Source: Ruegeria profundi
Lineage (GTDB): Bacteria; Pseudomonadota; Alphaproteobacteria; Rhodobacterales; Rhodobacteraceae
Assembly (NCBI RefSeq): GCF_001507545.1
Contig: NZ_LQBP01000010.1
Location: 1-64,000, forward strand
Length of the DNA stretch: 64,000 nt
Reading direction: 5' to 3'
The notes under the pieces were generated by a model, which was not told the DNA's origin, ran no database searches, and was given only the letters and a program-made list of their open reading frames with translations. Shown one piece after another: positions 55,600 through 64,000 of the stretch. The number at the start of each line of letters is the position of its first letter. Within the stretch, counting starts at the first letter, position 1. The position numbers and the translations under genes were made by a program.

Positions 55600-56822
55600 G
55601 ACCGATAATCCGCGTTGATCTGAATGTAGCCGTGGGTCAAATCGCAGGTCCAAACCGTGGCACTGCCATCACCCAGCCCCAGATCGACCGAGATCACAAG
55701 ATCCTGACCTTTCATGTAAGCAGCGGCGTCTTCCTCACGATACTCAGGGCTGACCCAACCCTTTTCGGCCACAAGTATGTCCCCGAAACGAATGCTGAGC
55801 AGGTCGCGATCCGCCGCAGCGCCAGATTTGCCGATGGCCATGACAACACGACCCCAGTTCGGGTCTTCGCCCGCGATGGCGGTTTTCACCAGCGGCGAGT
55901 TTGCAATGGCAAGACCGTGTACCTTTGCATCCGCGTCCGAAGCCGCCCCGGTTACGCAAATTTCTAAGAATTTCGTGGCCCCCTCACCATCACGCACCAC
56001 TTGCTGCGCAAGATCCAGCATCACGCGTTCCAGCGCTTCGGCAAACGCCGAATTCCCGGTTGCGTCCACGCCAGATGCGCCGGTTGCGCACAACAGCAAC
56101 GTATCCGAAGTCGAAGTGTCGCTGTCGACCGTGATACAGTTGAAGGTGCGATCAGTCTGCGCCGACAACATCGTCTGCAACGCCGATTGGTCGACCTGCG
56201 CATCGGTGAAGATGTAGACCAACATGGTCGCCATGTCCGGCGCAATCATACCGGAACCCTTCGCAATCCCCGCAATAGAGACTGTTTTACCTTCAATCTC
56301 AACCTGCGCCGATGCTCCTTTCGGAAACGTATCCGTCGTCATGATAGCCCGCGCGGCATCCTCGATCGCGTGGCGGCTGAATCCGGATTTCAACACCTCA
56401 AGCTGGGTTATGATGCGGTCATGGGGCAACGGCTCGCCTATAACGCCGGTCGACGAGGTAAAAACCCGCTCGACCGGAACGCCGGTGGCTTTGGACACTG
56501 CTTGGGTCACTTCAGCCACCGAGGTTTGACCGTAATGTCCGGTAAAGGCGTTGGCATTGCCAGAATTCACAAGAATAGCTGCCGGTCCTTCAGATGGCCC
56601 GCCAATCTTGGCCTGACAGTCCAGAACCGGGGCCGCACGGGTCTTGGATCGCGTAAATACCCCAGCCACCGAGGTTCCCGGGTCCAGCACCGCAAGCATA
56701 ACGTCGGTGCGCCCCTGATAGCGCACACCAGCTTCAACAGTCGCAAAGCGCACCCCGTCAATCGCGGGCAAATCGGGAAATGCCGCCGGTGCCAGCGGGG
56801 AAACCTTAGTGATCGTCGCCAC
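55596..56822 (-). CDS. argJ: Bifunctional glutamate N-acetyltransferase / ornithine acetyltransferase
   Basis: 408-residue arginine-pathway enzyme that transfers acetyl from acetylornithine to glutamate, and may use acetyl-CoA. It self-cleaves at Ala198-Thr199 within APDMATML, Thr199 being the nucleophile. Other blocks: LVNSGNANAFTG and FTSSTGVIGEPLP. Start is GTG 56822 with AGGAG nine bases upstream. Preceded by the parvulin gene with 5 bases between. Confidence 0.96.
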   Translation of the reverse strand: MATITKVSPLAPAAFPDLPAIDGVRFATVEAGVRYQGRTDVMLAVLDPGTSVAGVFTRSKTRAAPVLDCQAKIGGPSEGPAAILVNSGNANAFTGHYGQTSVAEVTQAVSKATGVPVERVFTSSTGVIGEPLPHDRIITQLEVLKSGFSRHAIEDAARAIMTTDTFPKGASAQVEIEGKTVSIAGIAKGSGMIAPDMATMLVYIFTDAQVDQSALQTMLSAQTDRTFNCITVDSDTSTSDTLLLCATGASGVDATGNSAFAEALERVMLDLAQQVVRDGEGATKFLEICVTGAASDADAKVHGLAIANSPLVKTAIAGEDPNWGRVVMAIGKSGAAADRDLLSIRFGDILVAEKGWVSPEYREEDAAAYMKGQDLVISVDLGLGDGSATVWTCDLTHGYIQINADYRS

Positions 56823-56827
56823 GGGGT

Positions 56828-57676
56828 TTACTCCTGAATCAGTTCGATCTGGCGCATCACTTCTGGGCCGGCCCCCTCAAGCGCGGGGCGCTCGATCTCG
56901 GCTGCTTGGGTCAGGTCGTCGATCTGGGCCTGAATCACGCCTTGTTGCAAAGTCTGGGCCAGTTCTGCGCGTACCTGATCCAGCTCAGGCGCCTCGGTTT
57001 TGCGCTTGTCGTTCAGAGTGACAACATGCCAGCCAAATTGGGTTTGCACAGGCGCGGAAACCTGACCTTTTTCCAGCGCAATCACCGCGGCCTCAAACTC
57101 AGGCACCATCTGACCGGGCCCGAACCAGCCCAATTCCCCGCCGTTTGGCCCGGACGGACCAGTGGAATGTTCTTTGGCCAGTTCCGCAAAATCGGCCCCG
57201 CCATCCAGTTGTTCCTTAAGCTCAGTGGCTTTTTCTTCGGTTTCGACAAGGATATGGCTGGCATTGAATTCGTCTAAACCCTCGAAATCCGCGTATTTCG
57301 CGTCATACGCTTCCTGAATCGCCTCATCGGTCAGGTTTTCCTCAATCAGCGCATTCACTGTCTGCACGGCACGTAGTGAGCGCGCCTCATTCTCAAGCGC
57401 CAAGGTATTCAGCTTGGTAAGCGCTTCCTGCTGCTGGCCAAGCAATTGCTGCTGAATAAGCTGGTCGATGATCAGTTCATACAGAACGTCATCCTCGATC
57501 TGCTGATACTGCTCGGGCAGAACGGCAGCGGTCGCGATGACGTGACCCAATGTGATCTCATCACCATTTACACGCGCGATCACGGTGCTTGCGTCAGGTT
57601 TTGTTTCAGCGGCCAGCGGCAGGGCCATCACGGTGGCAAGCGCCACCGAGGGCAGAAAAGTGAGGCGTTTGGGCAT
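56828..57676 (-). CDS. Parvulin-type peptidyl-prolyl isomerase (exported)
   Basis: 282-residue periplasmic foldase, with signal peptide MPKRLTFLPSVALATVMALP. The rotamase domain (about 135-225) includes ASHILVETEEKA, LAKEHSTGPSGPNGGELGWF and HVVTLNDK. It acts on outer membrane and periplasmic proteins. Upstream of argJ on the same strand, divergent from secA. Confidence 0.92.
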   Translation of the reverse strand: MPKRLTFLPSVALATVMALPLAAETKPDASTVIARVNGDEITLGHVIATAAVLPEQYQQIEDDVLYELIIDQLIQQQLLGQQQEALTKLNTLALENEARSLRAVQTVNALIEENLTDEAIQEAYDAKYADFEGLDEFNASHILVETEEKATELKEQLDGGADFAELAKEHSTGPSGPNGGELGWFGPGQMVPEFEAAVIALEKGQVSAPVQTQFGWHVVTLNDKRKTEAPELDQVRAELAQTLQQGVIQAQIDDLTQAAEIERPALEGAGPEVMRQIELIQE

Positions 57677-57852
57677 GGAATCATCCTATTTCTTGGCCGC
57701 GACAGGGCACAGCGTTGACACTCTGGAACCTGCCGCTTACATCGCTTTGAAGCCTTGGACAGGGCCGCCTTTCACCCCCCGTATCTATGGGTTGCGCGCA
57801 AGGTGGGCAAGCCTGTCGCAACCAAGACAAGAATTGATCCGCTGGAGTGAAC

Positions 57853-60570
57853 ATGCTGGGACTCGGAACGCTCGCCAAAAAGGTGTTCGGAACACCGAAT
57901 GACCGAAAGATCAAGGCGACCCGCCCGCTGATCGAAAAGATTAACGCGCTGGAGCCCGAGTTCGAGAAACTGTCAGATGACGGCCTGAAGGAAAAAACCG
58001 AAGAGCTGCGCCAGCGCGCGCTGGACGGTGAAAGCCTTGATGATCTGCTGCCAGAAGCATTTGCCAACGTCCGCGAAGGCGCCAAGCGTGCGTTGGGTCT
58101 GCGGGCCTTTGACGTACAGCTGATGGGCGGTGCATTTCTGCATCAGGGCAATATCTCGGAAATGAAAACGGGTGAGGGCAAGACACTGGTTGCCACCTTC
58201 CCCGCCTACCTGAACGCGCTGACCGGCAAGGGTGTGCATGTGGTCACGGTGAACGAATACCTGGCCAAGCGCGACTCGGAATGGATGGGTAAGGTCTTTG
58301 CCGCTGTTGGAATGACGACCGGCGTGATCTGGTCGGGCCAGCCCGATGCCGAGAAAAAGGCCGCCTACGCCTGTGACATTACCTATGCCACGAATAATGA
58401 GCTGGGTTTTGACTACCTGCGCGACAACATGAAGGCCGATCTGGCCGAGATCTACCAGAAATACCATAACTTCGCGATCGTGGACGAAGTTGATTCGATC
58501 CTGATCGACGAGGCGCGGACACCGCTGATCATCTCGGGCCCGTCGCAGGATCGCTCGGACTTGTATACTGCGATTGACGGCCTGATCCCGTCGCTGAGCG
58601 ATGATCACTTCACCCTGGATGAGAAGTCCCGCAATGTGACCTTCACGGATGAGGGCAATGAGTTTCTGGAAGAGCAACTGATTGCCGCCGGGCTGATCCC
58701 CGAAGGGTACTCGCTTTACGATCCCGAAAGCACCACGGTCGTGCACCACGTCAACCAGGGTCTGCGCGCGCACAAGCTGTTCACGCGCGACAAGGATTAC
58801 ATCGTTCGCGATGGAAACGTTGTTCTGATCGACGAGTTCACTGGCCGCATGATGCCGGGTCGCCGTCTGTCCGAAGGTCTGCACCAGGCCATCGAAGCCA
58901 AAGAAGGCGTGGCAATCCAACCGGAAAACGTGACACTGGCCAGCGTGACGTTCCAGAATTACTTCCGCCTATATGACAAGCTGGGCGGTATGACCGGCAC
59001 GGCGCTGACCGAGGCAGAGGAATTTCAAGAAATCTACGGTCTGGGCGTGGTCGAGGTTCCGACCAATAAACCGATTGCCCGTGTGGACGAAGACGATCAG
59101 GTTTATCGCACGGCCGCCGAGAAATACACTGCGATGATCGCGGAAACCAAAGAGGCGCAAGCCAAGGGCCAGCCTGTTTTGCTCGGCACCACTTCGATCG
59201 AAAAATCCGAGCTGCTGAGCCAGATGCTGCAAAAAGAAGGCATTGCGCACAATGTTCTGAATGCCCGCCAGCATGAGCAAGAGGCGCAAATCGTCGCCGA
59301 TGCGGGTCGTCTTGGTGCGGTCACGATTGCCACCAACATGGCAGGGCGCGGCACCGACATTCAGTTGGGCGGCAATGTCGAGATGAAGGTTCTACAGGCG
59401 CTGGCCGAAAACCCCGAAGCCGATCCGGCCGAACTGCGCGCAGCGGAAGAGGCACGCCACGCCGAAGAAAAAGAAAAGGTTCTGGCCGCCGGCGGCCTGT
59501 ACGTGATGGCATCTGAGCGCCACGAAAGTCGCAGGATCGACAATCAGCTGCGGGGCCGTTCGGGTCGCCAGGGCGATCCGGGGCGGACGGCTTTCTACCT
59601 CAGCCTCGAAGACGATCTGATGCGTATCTTCGGTTCGGAACGGCTCGATAAGGTGCTGACCACGCTGGGCATGAAAGAAGGCGAGGCGATCGTCCACCCT
59701 TGGGTGAACAAGTCGCTGGAACGCGCGCAATCCAAGGTCGAAGGCCGCAACTTCGACATGCGCAAGAACGTTTTGAAATTCGACGACGTGATGAACGACC
59801 AGCGAAAGGTCGTGTTCAGCCAGCGGCGCGAGATCATGTCTTCGGATGACCTGTCCGAGATCGTCTCGGACATGCGTGAACAGGTGATCGACGATCTGAT
59901 CGACGAATATATGCCGCCAAAATCCTATGCCGACCAATGGGACACTGACGGTCTGCACGAGGCGATCAAGGAAAAGCTGACCATCGATGCCCCGGTTCAG
60001 GATTGGGCTGCCGAAGAGGGCGTGGATGACGAACAGGTGCGCGAGCGTCTGGTCAAAGCCGCTGACGAGATGATGGCGCAAAAGGCCGTGGCCTTTGGCC
60101 CGGAAAACATGCGCAACATCGAAAAGCAGGTCTTGCTGCAAACCATCGACAGCAAATGGCGCGAACACTTACTGACGCTGGAACATCTGCGTTCGGTCGT
60201 TGGCTTCCGTGGCTATGCACAACGCGACCCGCTTAACGAATACAAGAATGAAAGCTTCCAGCTTTTCGAAAGCATGCTGGATTCCTTGCGGGAAACCGTA
60301 ACTCAGCAATTGTCTCGCGTGCGTCCTCTTACAGAAGAAGAACAGCGCGAGATGCTGGCCGAGATGGCAGCCCAACAGGCGCAGGCCCAGAAAGCCGTTG
60401 ATCAGGCGGCTGTCAAAGCCGAAGCCGTGGCTGAGGCCAAGGCCTCGGGTGATGCGCGGCCCGGCTTTGTCGAAGATGACCCTTCAACCTGGGGTAACCC
60501 ATCGCGCAACGATCCATGCCCCTGCGGATCGGGCAAGAAATTCAAACACTGCCACGGGCGACTGACCTGA
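57853..60570 (+). CDS. secA: Preprotein translocase ATPase SecA
   Basis: 905-residue motor of Sec protein export at the inner membrane. Walker A in [23 protein letters not shown] as the DEAD-box block, conserved [14 protein letters not shown], the IRA/crosslinking region and the C-terminal zinc motif [18 protein letters not shown] 57853 is preceded by GGAG; GTG 57847 is an alternative. A hairpin follows at 60603. Confidence 0.98.
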   Translation: MLGLGTLAKKVFGTPNDRKIKATRPLIEKINALEPEFEKLSDDGLKEKTEELRQRALDGESLDDLLPEAFANVREGAKRALGLRAFDVQLMGGAFLHQGNISEMKTGEGKTLVATFPAYLNALTGKGVHVVTVNEYLAKRDSEWMGKVFAAVGMTTGVIWSGQPDAEKKAAYACDITYATNNELGFDYLRDNMKADLAEIYQKYHNFAIVDEVDSILIDEARTPLIISGPSQDRSDLYTAIDGLIPSLSDDHFTLDEKSRNVTFTDEGNEFLEEQLIAAGLIPEGYSLYDPESTTVVHHVNQGLRAHKLFTRDKDYIVRDGNVVLIDEFTGRMMPGRRLSEGLHQAIEAKEGVAIQPENVTLASVTFQNYFRLYDKLGGMTGTALTEAEEFQEIYGLGVVEVPTNKPIARVDEDDQVYRTAAEKYTAMIAETKEAQAKGQPVLLGTTSIEKSELLSQMLQKEGIAHNVLNARQHEQEAQIVADAGRLGAVTIATNMAGRGTDIQLGGNVEMKVLQALAENPEADPAELRAAEEARHAEEKEKVLAAGGLYVMASERHESRRIDNQLRGRSGRQGDPGRTAFYLSLEDDLMRIFGSERLDKVLTTLGMKEGEAIVHPWVNKSLERAQSKVEGRNFDMRKNVLKFDDVMNDQRKVVFSQRREIMSSDDLSEIVSDMREQVIDDLIDEYMPPKSYADQWDTDGLHEAIKEKLTIDAPVQDWAAEEGVDDEQVRERLVKAADEMMAQKAVAFGPENMRNIEKQVLLQTIDSKWREHLLTLEHLRSVVGFRGYAQRDPLNEYKNESFQLFESMLDSLRETVTQQLSRVRPLTEEEQREMLAEMAAQQAQAQKAVDQAAVKAEAVAEAKASGDARPGFVEDDPSTWGNPSRNDPCPCGSGKKFKHCHGRLT

Positions 60571-60602
60571 CATTCAAACATTCGCGACACATTGAGTCCC
60601 CC

Positions 60603-60625
60603 TCACGGCCACACATTGGCCGTGA
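60603..60625 (+). terminator. Hairpin after secA
   Basis: TCACGGCC / GGCCGTGA is an 8-bp stem with a 7-base loop, 32 bases after the secA stop. The following TTGGGT is a weak T tract. Confidence 0.5.
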
Positions 60626-60670
60626 TTGGGTATCAACATGCGACTCGCTCCTTCAACTGGGGAGGGTGTT

Positions 60671-61594
60671 TTGTTTGTAATAAAGAATTACGTGACAACC
60701 GGCGGTACTGTCGTTTGTGCGCTGGCTATCGGTTACCTGATGCAGAATGGACTTCCTGTGTGGTCTGATCCCGCGCAGGGTTCCGATCACGTTGCCATCA
60801 ATCAGAACGCAGATGTTTCCGGGCTTGAGGGTATTGTGCTGACCTCCTCGACCCCTGCCTACGGAACACGCGCCCATACCACTTCTGTACCACGGACGCT
60901 GCAACCCAATCGGTCGACCCCCTCGGACCGTGTAGATTGCAGCGTCAGCGCCCGGGCGTATGCCGTACCTGGCGCAGCCGCGCAGTTGCGCGTCAAGGCG
61001 CCCTGCCACGGCAATCAGCGGGTCGAAGTGCATCATAGCGGTTTGACGGTAACTCAGCTGACAGACGAACATGGAGCACTGACTCTGACGGTTCCGGCCC
61101 TGTCGGAATACGCGATTTTCCTGATCTCATTTGAGGATCAGAAAGGAACCGTAGCGACCACGCATGTCCCTGACCTTGGGCAATATTCACGCGTTGCCGT
61201 GCAATGGCAGGGCGAGGCCGACTTGCAAATACATGCGTTGGAATTCGGTGCAAGCTATGGCGACGTCGGTCATGTGTCATCGGACGCTGATGCGCAGGGC
61301 ACAGGGAACGTCGTACATATGGCTCAGCCCGCGTTTGCCGATGCCCGCAATGTCGAAATTTATTCCTTTCCTGCGGCACAGACAGACCGCTCCGGTTCGA
61401 TAGAATTGACGGTCGAGGCCGAAGTTACTCCGGAAAGTTGCGGCAGGGATCTGAATATTCAATTGCTGGACTTGCGAGACGGGCAAAGCTTGCAGTCGCG
61501 TGATCTGATGCTGAATTTCCCGGACTGTTCCAGAACTGGTGAGTTTCTGGTGTTGAATAATTTGTTCCAAAACCTGACAATTGCGGCAAACTAA
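60671..61594 (+). CDS. Hypothetical membrane-anchored protein
   Basis: About 307 residues with one N-terminal hydrophobic segment (VCALAIGYLM) acting as signal or anchor, and an otherwise hydrophilic, periplasm-type sequence with Cys pairs (DCSVSARAY..APCHGNQ and ESCGRDL..FPDCSR). No known domain recognised. TTG 60671 behind GGAGGG is preferred because the hydrophobic segment then lies near the start; ATG 60638 and 60626 are alternatives. It lies between secA and the PstS/OmpA fusion and could form an envelope pair with the latter. Confidence 0.6.
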   Translation: MFVIKNYVTTGGTVVCALAIGYLMQNGLPVWSDPAQGSDHVAINQNADVSGLEGIVLTSSTPAYGTRAHTTSVPRTLQPNRSTPSDRVDCSVSARAYAVPGAAAQLRVKAPCHGNQRVEVHHSGLTVTQLTDEHGALTLTVPALSEYAIFLISFEDQKGTVATTHVPDLGQYSRVAVQWQGEADLQIHALEFGASYGDVGHVSSDADAQGTGNVVHMAQPAFADARNVEIYSFPAAQTDRSGSIELTVEAEVTPESCGRDLNIQLLDLRDGQSLQSRDLMLNFPDCSRTGEFLVLNNLFQNLTIAAN

Positions 61595-61619
61595 ATCCGC
61601 AGGCAGGCTTGAACTTCAG

Positions 61620-63176
61620 ATGACATTTCTTCGTGTGGTGGCAGCCGCACTTTTTTCGGCGACAATCACCACAGCCGTTCACGCTCAGGACATTGCGCTG
61701 ACGTCGCATGACGGCAAAATCGAAGTGACCGGCACCCTGCTGGGCTTTGACGGGGAATTCTATCGTATCGACACCCAGTTTGGTGAGCTTACGGTCGATG
61801 GGTCCGGCGTTACATGCGATGGTCCCGGCTGCCCCAATCTTACAGATTTCGTGGCCGAATTGCGGTTCTCAGGGTCATCGGTCATGGCAGAGAAAGTTAT
61901 GCCAGCCCTGCTGATAGGATTTGCAGATCAGGAAGGTTTGTCGATGAAGCCTGGTGACTCTGCGCCGGGTACTCTGACCTATGAACTGTACCGGGACGGG
62001 CGCGATACACCACTTGGGCGCTTCTTCTTCAATATCGGGAACACGAGCAAGGGCTTTACTGATTTCACCGCAGATAGGGCCGATATCGTGATGGCGTTGC
62101 GCGAAATTCGCCCCGGCGAACAAGAGGCAGCCGAGCAGGCCGGGTTGGGTGATCTGACCCGCACACGACGGTCGCGCGTCGTGGCTTTAAACGCCTTGGT
62201 GCCCATTGTCGCGCCTGACAATCCGGTACCCCATATTTCGCCGGCAGATTTGGCGCTTGTGCTGTCTGGCGCTATCGACAATTGGTCTGCTCTGGGCGGG
62301 CCGGACGCACCCATTGCGCTGCACCTCCCCGATGCACAGTCAGGTTTGGCTCAGGGTATAGAGGATCATTTGCTATCGACGGCAACTGACGAACCGCCTG
62401 AGCATGCTCAGCGGTATGATCGCAGCAGCGATCTGGTTCTCGCTGTTGCCAACGACCCGTTTGCCCTTGGTATTGCCAGCCAGGCCGAAGCTGACGCAGC
62501 TCGCGCGTTGCCCTTGACCGGTGGATGCGGCCATGTTCTGAGGGCCACGCGGCAGGCGATAAAGACCGAAGATTACCCGCTAACATTTCCCATGTTTCTT
62601 TACCTGCCCGAGCGTCGCTTGCCCCGGATCGCGCGACAATTTTTGGCCTATACCCAAAGCACCGATGCTCAGATGGTTATCCGCAGCGCGGGATTTGTGG
62701 ATCAAGCCCCCGAAAGACTGGGTATCGGCCCTCAAGGACATCGTTTGGCCAATGCCGTGGCATCCGGCGGTTCCGGGGTCGGGCTGGAAGAGTTGCAGCG
62801 TATGATCAACACTCTCAGACCGATGTCCCGTCTATCCCTTTCTTTCCGGTTCGAGGCCGGTTCTTCCCGTCCCGATGCGCAATCGCGATCAAATATCCAG
62901 CAACTTGCGCAGCTGCTCGAAGCCGGCACACTGGACGTACGGCAACTGGTCTTCGTCGGCTTCAGCGACGGCGACGGTGCGGCTGCTGCCAATAACAGAA
63001 TTGCTTTGCTGCGCGCGAAAACAGTACGCAACGCGGTACTGGCAGCCGTGGAAACCGCGATCCCCGAGCGTGTAAGCCTTGAGGTCGACGCCTTTGGAGA
63101 GGCGATGCCAATGGCATGCGACGACACAAGTTGGGGCCGCAAAGTAAATCGCCGGGTCGAGGTTTGGGTAAGATAG
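61620..63176 (+). CDS. PstS-like substrate-binding domain fused to OmpA-type domain
   Basis: 518-residue secreted protein: signal peptide (MTFLRVVAAALFSATITTAVHAQ), a phosphate-binding-protein-like part (about 60-340, start FSGSSVMAEKVMPALL, consistent with the phosphate-contacting SGSS loop), and a C-terminal OmpA/MotB peptidoglycan-binding domain (LSFRFEAGSSRPD.. to GRKVNRRVEVWV). It may tether a binding domain to the cell wall. No Pst permease is nearby. ATG 61620 chosen; 61581 precedes the signal peptide. Confidence 0.85.
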   Translation: MTFLRVVAAALFSATITTAVHAQDIALTSHDGKIEVTGTLLGFDGEFYRIDTQFGELTVDGSGVTCDGPGCPNLTDFVAELRFSGSSVMAEKVMPALLIGFADQEGLSMKPGDSAPGTLTYELYRDGRDTPLGRFFFNIGNTSKGFTDFTADRADIVMALREIRPGEQEAAEQAGLGDLTRTRRSRVVALNALVPIVAPDNPVPHISPADLALVLSGAIDNWSALGGPDAPIALHLPDAQSGLAQGIEDHLLSTATDEPPEHAQRYDRSSDLVLAVANDPFALGIASQAEADAARALPLTGGCGHVLRATRQAIKTEDYPLTFPMFLYLPERRLPRIARQFLAYTQSTDAQMVIRSAGFVDQAPERLGIGPQGHRLANAVASGGSGVGLEELQRMINTLRPMSRLSLSFRFEAGSSRPDAQSRSNIQQLAQLLEAGTLDVRQLVFVGFSDGDGAAAANNRIALLRAKTVRNAVLAAVETAIPERVSLEVDAFGEAMPMACDDTSWGRKVNRRVEVWVR

Positions 63177-63179
63177 CGA

Positions 63180-63935
63180 TTACAGATACCCCTGCGAGCG
63201 AAAGCTCAGCTCGGTCGATTTGCCGATTATCAGATGGTCGTGCAACGTTAGCCCCAGCGCAAGACAAGCGTCTTGTATCCGGTTGGTCATGTCGATATCC
63301 GATTGTGACGGCGTCGGATCACCGGACGGGTGATTGTGCACGAGAATAAGCGCCGAGGCATTTAGTTCCAGCGCACGTTTTGCCACCTCGCGCGGATAGA
63401 CCGGGACGTGATCAACGGTGCCCTTGGCTTGCTCCTCATCCGCGATCAACACGTTCTTGCGATCCAGATAGAAGACGCGGAACTGCTCGGTCTCGCGATG
63501 GGCCATCGTCGTATGGCAATAGTCCAGCAGCGCATCCCAACCCGAGATCACATGCCGCTGCATCACCCTTGCACGGGCCATGCGATGGGCACAGGCTTCG
63601 AGGATTTTCAGATCGGTGATCACCGTATCACCGACGCCCTTGATCTGGCGCAACCGTTCTTCGGGCGCAGTCAGAACACGGTTGAAGTCGCCAAACGTGT
63701 CCATCAAAGCCCGTGCCAGCGGTTTTACATCCTGGCGGGGGATAGATCGAAACAACACAAGCTCGAGCAGCTCGTAATCCGGCATCGCGGCAGACCCGCC
63801 GGACATGAACCTTTCGCGCAGGCGTTTGCGGTGGTCTTTGATGTATGACGGCAACCGCCCAGAAGGCAGCGGCGCCACCGGGGCTTCGTCGCTTTCGAAC
63901 AATGAGGGGGCTTCGGCGAAGGCGTCCTTTGTCAT
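63180..63935 (-). CDS. radC: RadC-family JAMM-domain protein
   Basis: 251-residue protein of the RadC family. It has an N-terminal helix-hairpin-helix region and a JAB1/MPN domain whose metal motif is HNHPSGDPTPSQSD, preceded by Glu. Despite the name its role in DNA repair is doubtful; a nuclease or protease role has been suggested. Convergent with the PstS/OmpA gene, 3 bases between stops. Confidence 0.93.
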   Translation of the reverse strand: MTKDAFAEAPSLFESDEAPVAPLPSGRLPSYIKDHRKRLRERFMSGGSAAMPDYELLELVLFRSIPRQDVKPLARALMDTFGDFNRVLTAPEERLRQIKGVGDTVITDLKILEACAHRMARARVMQRHVISGWDALLDYCHTTMAHRETEQFRVFYLDRKNVLIADEEQAKGTVDHVPVYPREVAKRALELNASALILVHNHPSGDPTPSQSDIDMTNRIQDACLALGLTLHDHLIIGKSTELSFRSQGYL

Positions 63936-64000
63936 GCGCTAAGATTGGCGCAGAATCGGTTTCTGAAAGGTTAACGCGCCTGACTTTTGCTGTGCGCCAG

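Noticed and set aside
57973..58920. 315-codon minus-strand frame inside secA
   Set aside because: Antisense shadow of a highly conserved gene.
1..64000. CRISPR arrays, insertion sequences, prophage or defence islands
   Set aside because: No regularly spaced repeats, transposase-like or integrase-like proteins were seen.

Overview
The window is a chromosomal segment of an alphaproteobacterium of the order Rhodobacterales, most likely a marine Roseobacter-group species near Ruegeria. Reasons: GC-rich coding DNA, a petABC bc1 operon, a MarR/OmpR pair matching PetP/PetR of Rhodobacter, a type II lumazine synthase behind an FMN riboswitch, a histone-deacetylase-like/xseB/ispA/dxs cluster, DUF2794, and a two-acyl-CoA-ligase/Liv transporter operon. 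No phage, insertion sequence, CRISPR array or rRNA was seen.

Layout. 1-3.1 kb: 5' end of an unknown gene, tRNA-Lys, dapF-mtaB, a SnoaL-like protein. 3.1-7 kb: petABC (minus) with terminator and leader hairpin, then a GST. 7-10.5 kb: FMN riboswitch-ribH2, aroC, an HD phosphohydrolase, a DMT permease. 10.5-15.3 kb: a small Cys-rich ORF, a Tat-exported PhoD-like phosphatase, a membrane protein, an AraC regulator and ilvE. 15.4-20.7 kb: petP-petR, then histone-deacetylase-like gene-xseB-ispA-dxs. 20.9-25.9 kb: a ClpP-like exported protein, tRNA-Thr, and an arsenic operon (arsR-arsC fusion, arsenate-type GAPDH, arsJ, acr3). 26-30 kb: a periplasmic binding protein and a large chemoreceptor. 30-35.8 kb: a mostly empty gap, tRNA-Arg, a LacI regulator, a YcaQ-type glycosylase, and FAH-hydrolase/HpaR/HpaI genes. 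35.8-44.3 kb: DUF3095, an MFS permease, an LpcC-like glycosyltransferase, asd, carbonic anhydrase, a degenerate HPt-like protein, M17 aminopeptidase, NlpC/P60 peptidase, DUF2794. 44.3-54.8 kb: an orphan ferric permease, then a minus-strand operon of acyl-CoA ligase, complete Liv-type ABC transporter, small membrane protein and phenylacetate-CoA-ligase-like enzyme. 55-64 kb: mutT-argJ, a parvulin, secA, a hypothetical protein, a PstS-like/OmpA fusion, and radC.

Most genes are housekeeping. The points most worth following are: (i) DapF has Ser where the second catalytic Cys is expected; (ii) the arsR-arsC fusion has an 18-bp palindrome overlapping a start codon with no Shine-Dalgarno sequence, plus an internal ribosome-binding site and ATG that could release free ArsC; (iii) DUF3095 carries a motif pair like the metal sites of class III nucleotidyl cyclases; (iv) a binding protein and chemoreceptor are adjacent with tandem hairpins between them; (v) an HPt-like protein lacks its phospho-acceptor His; (vi) a phosphate-binding-like domain is fused to an OmpA domain. 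I found no clearly new multi-gene system; DUF3095 and the binding-protein/chemoreceptor pair come closest.
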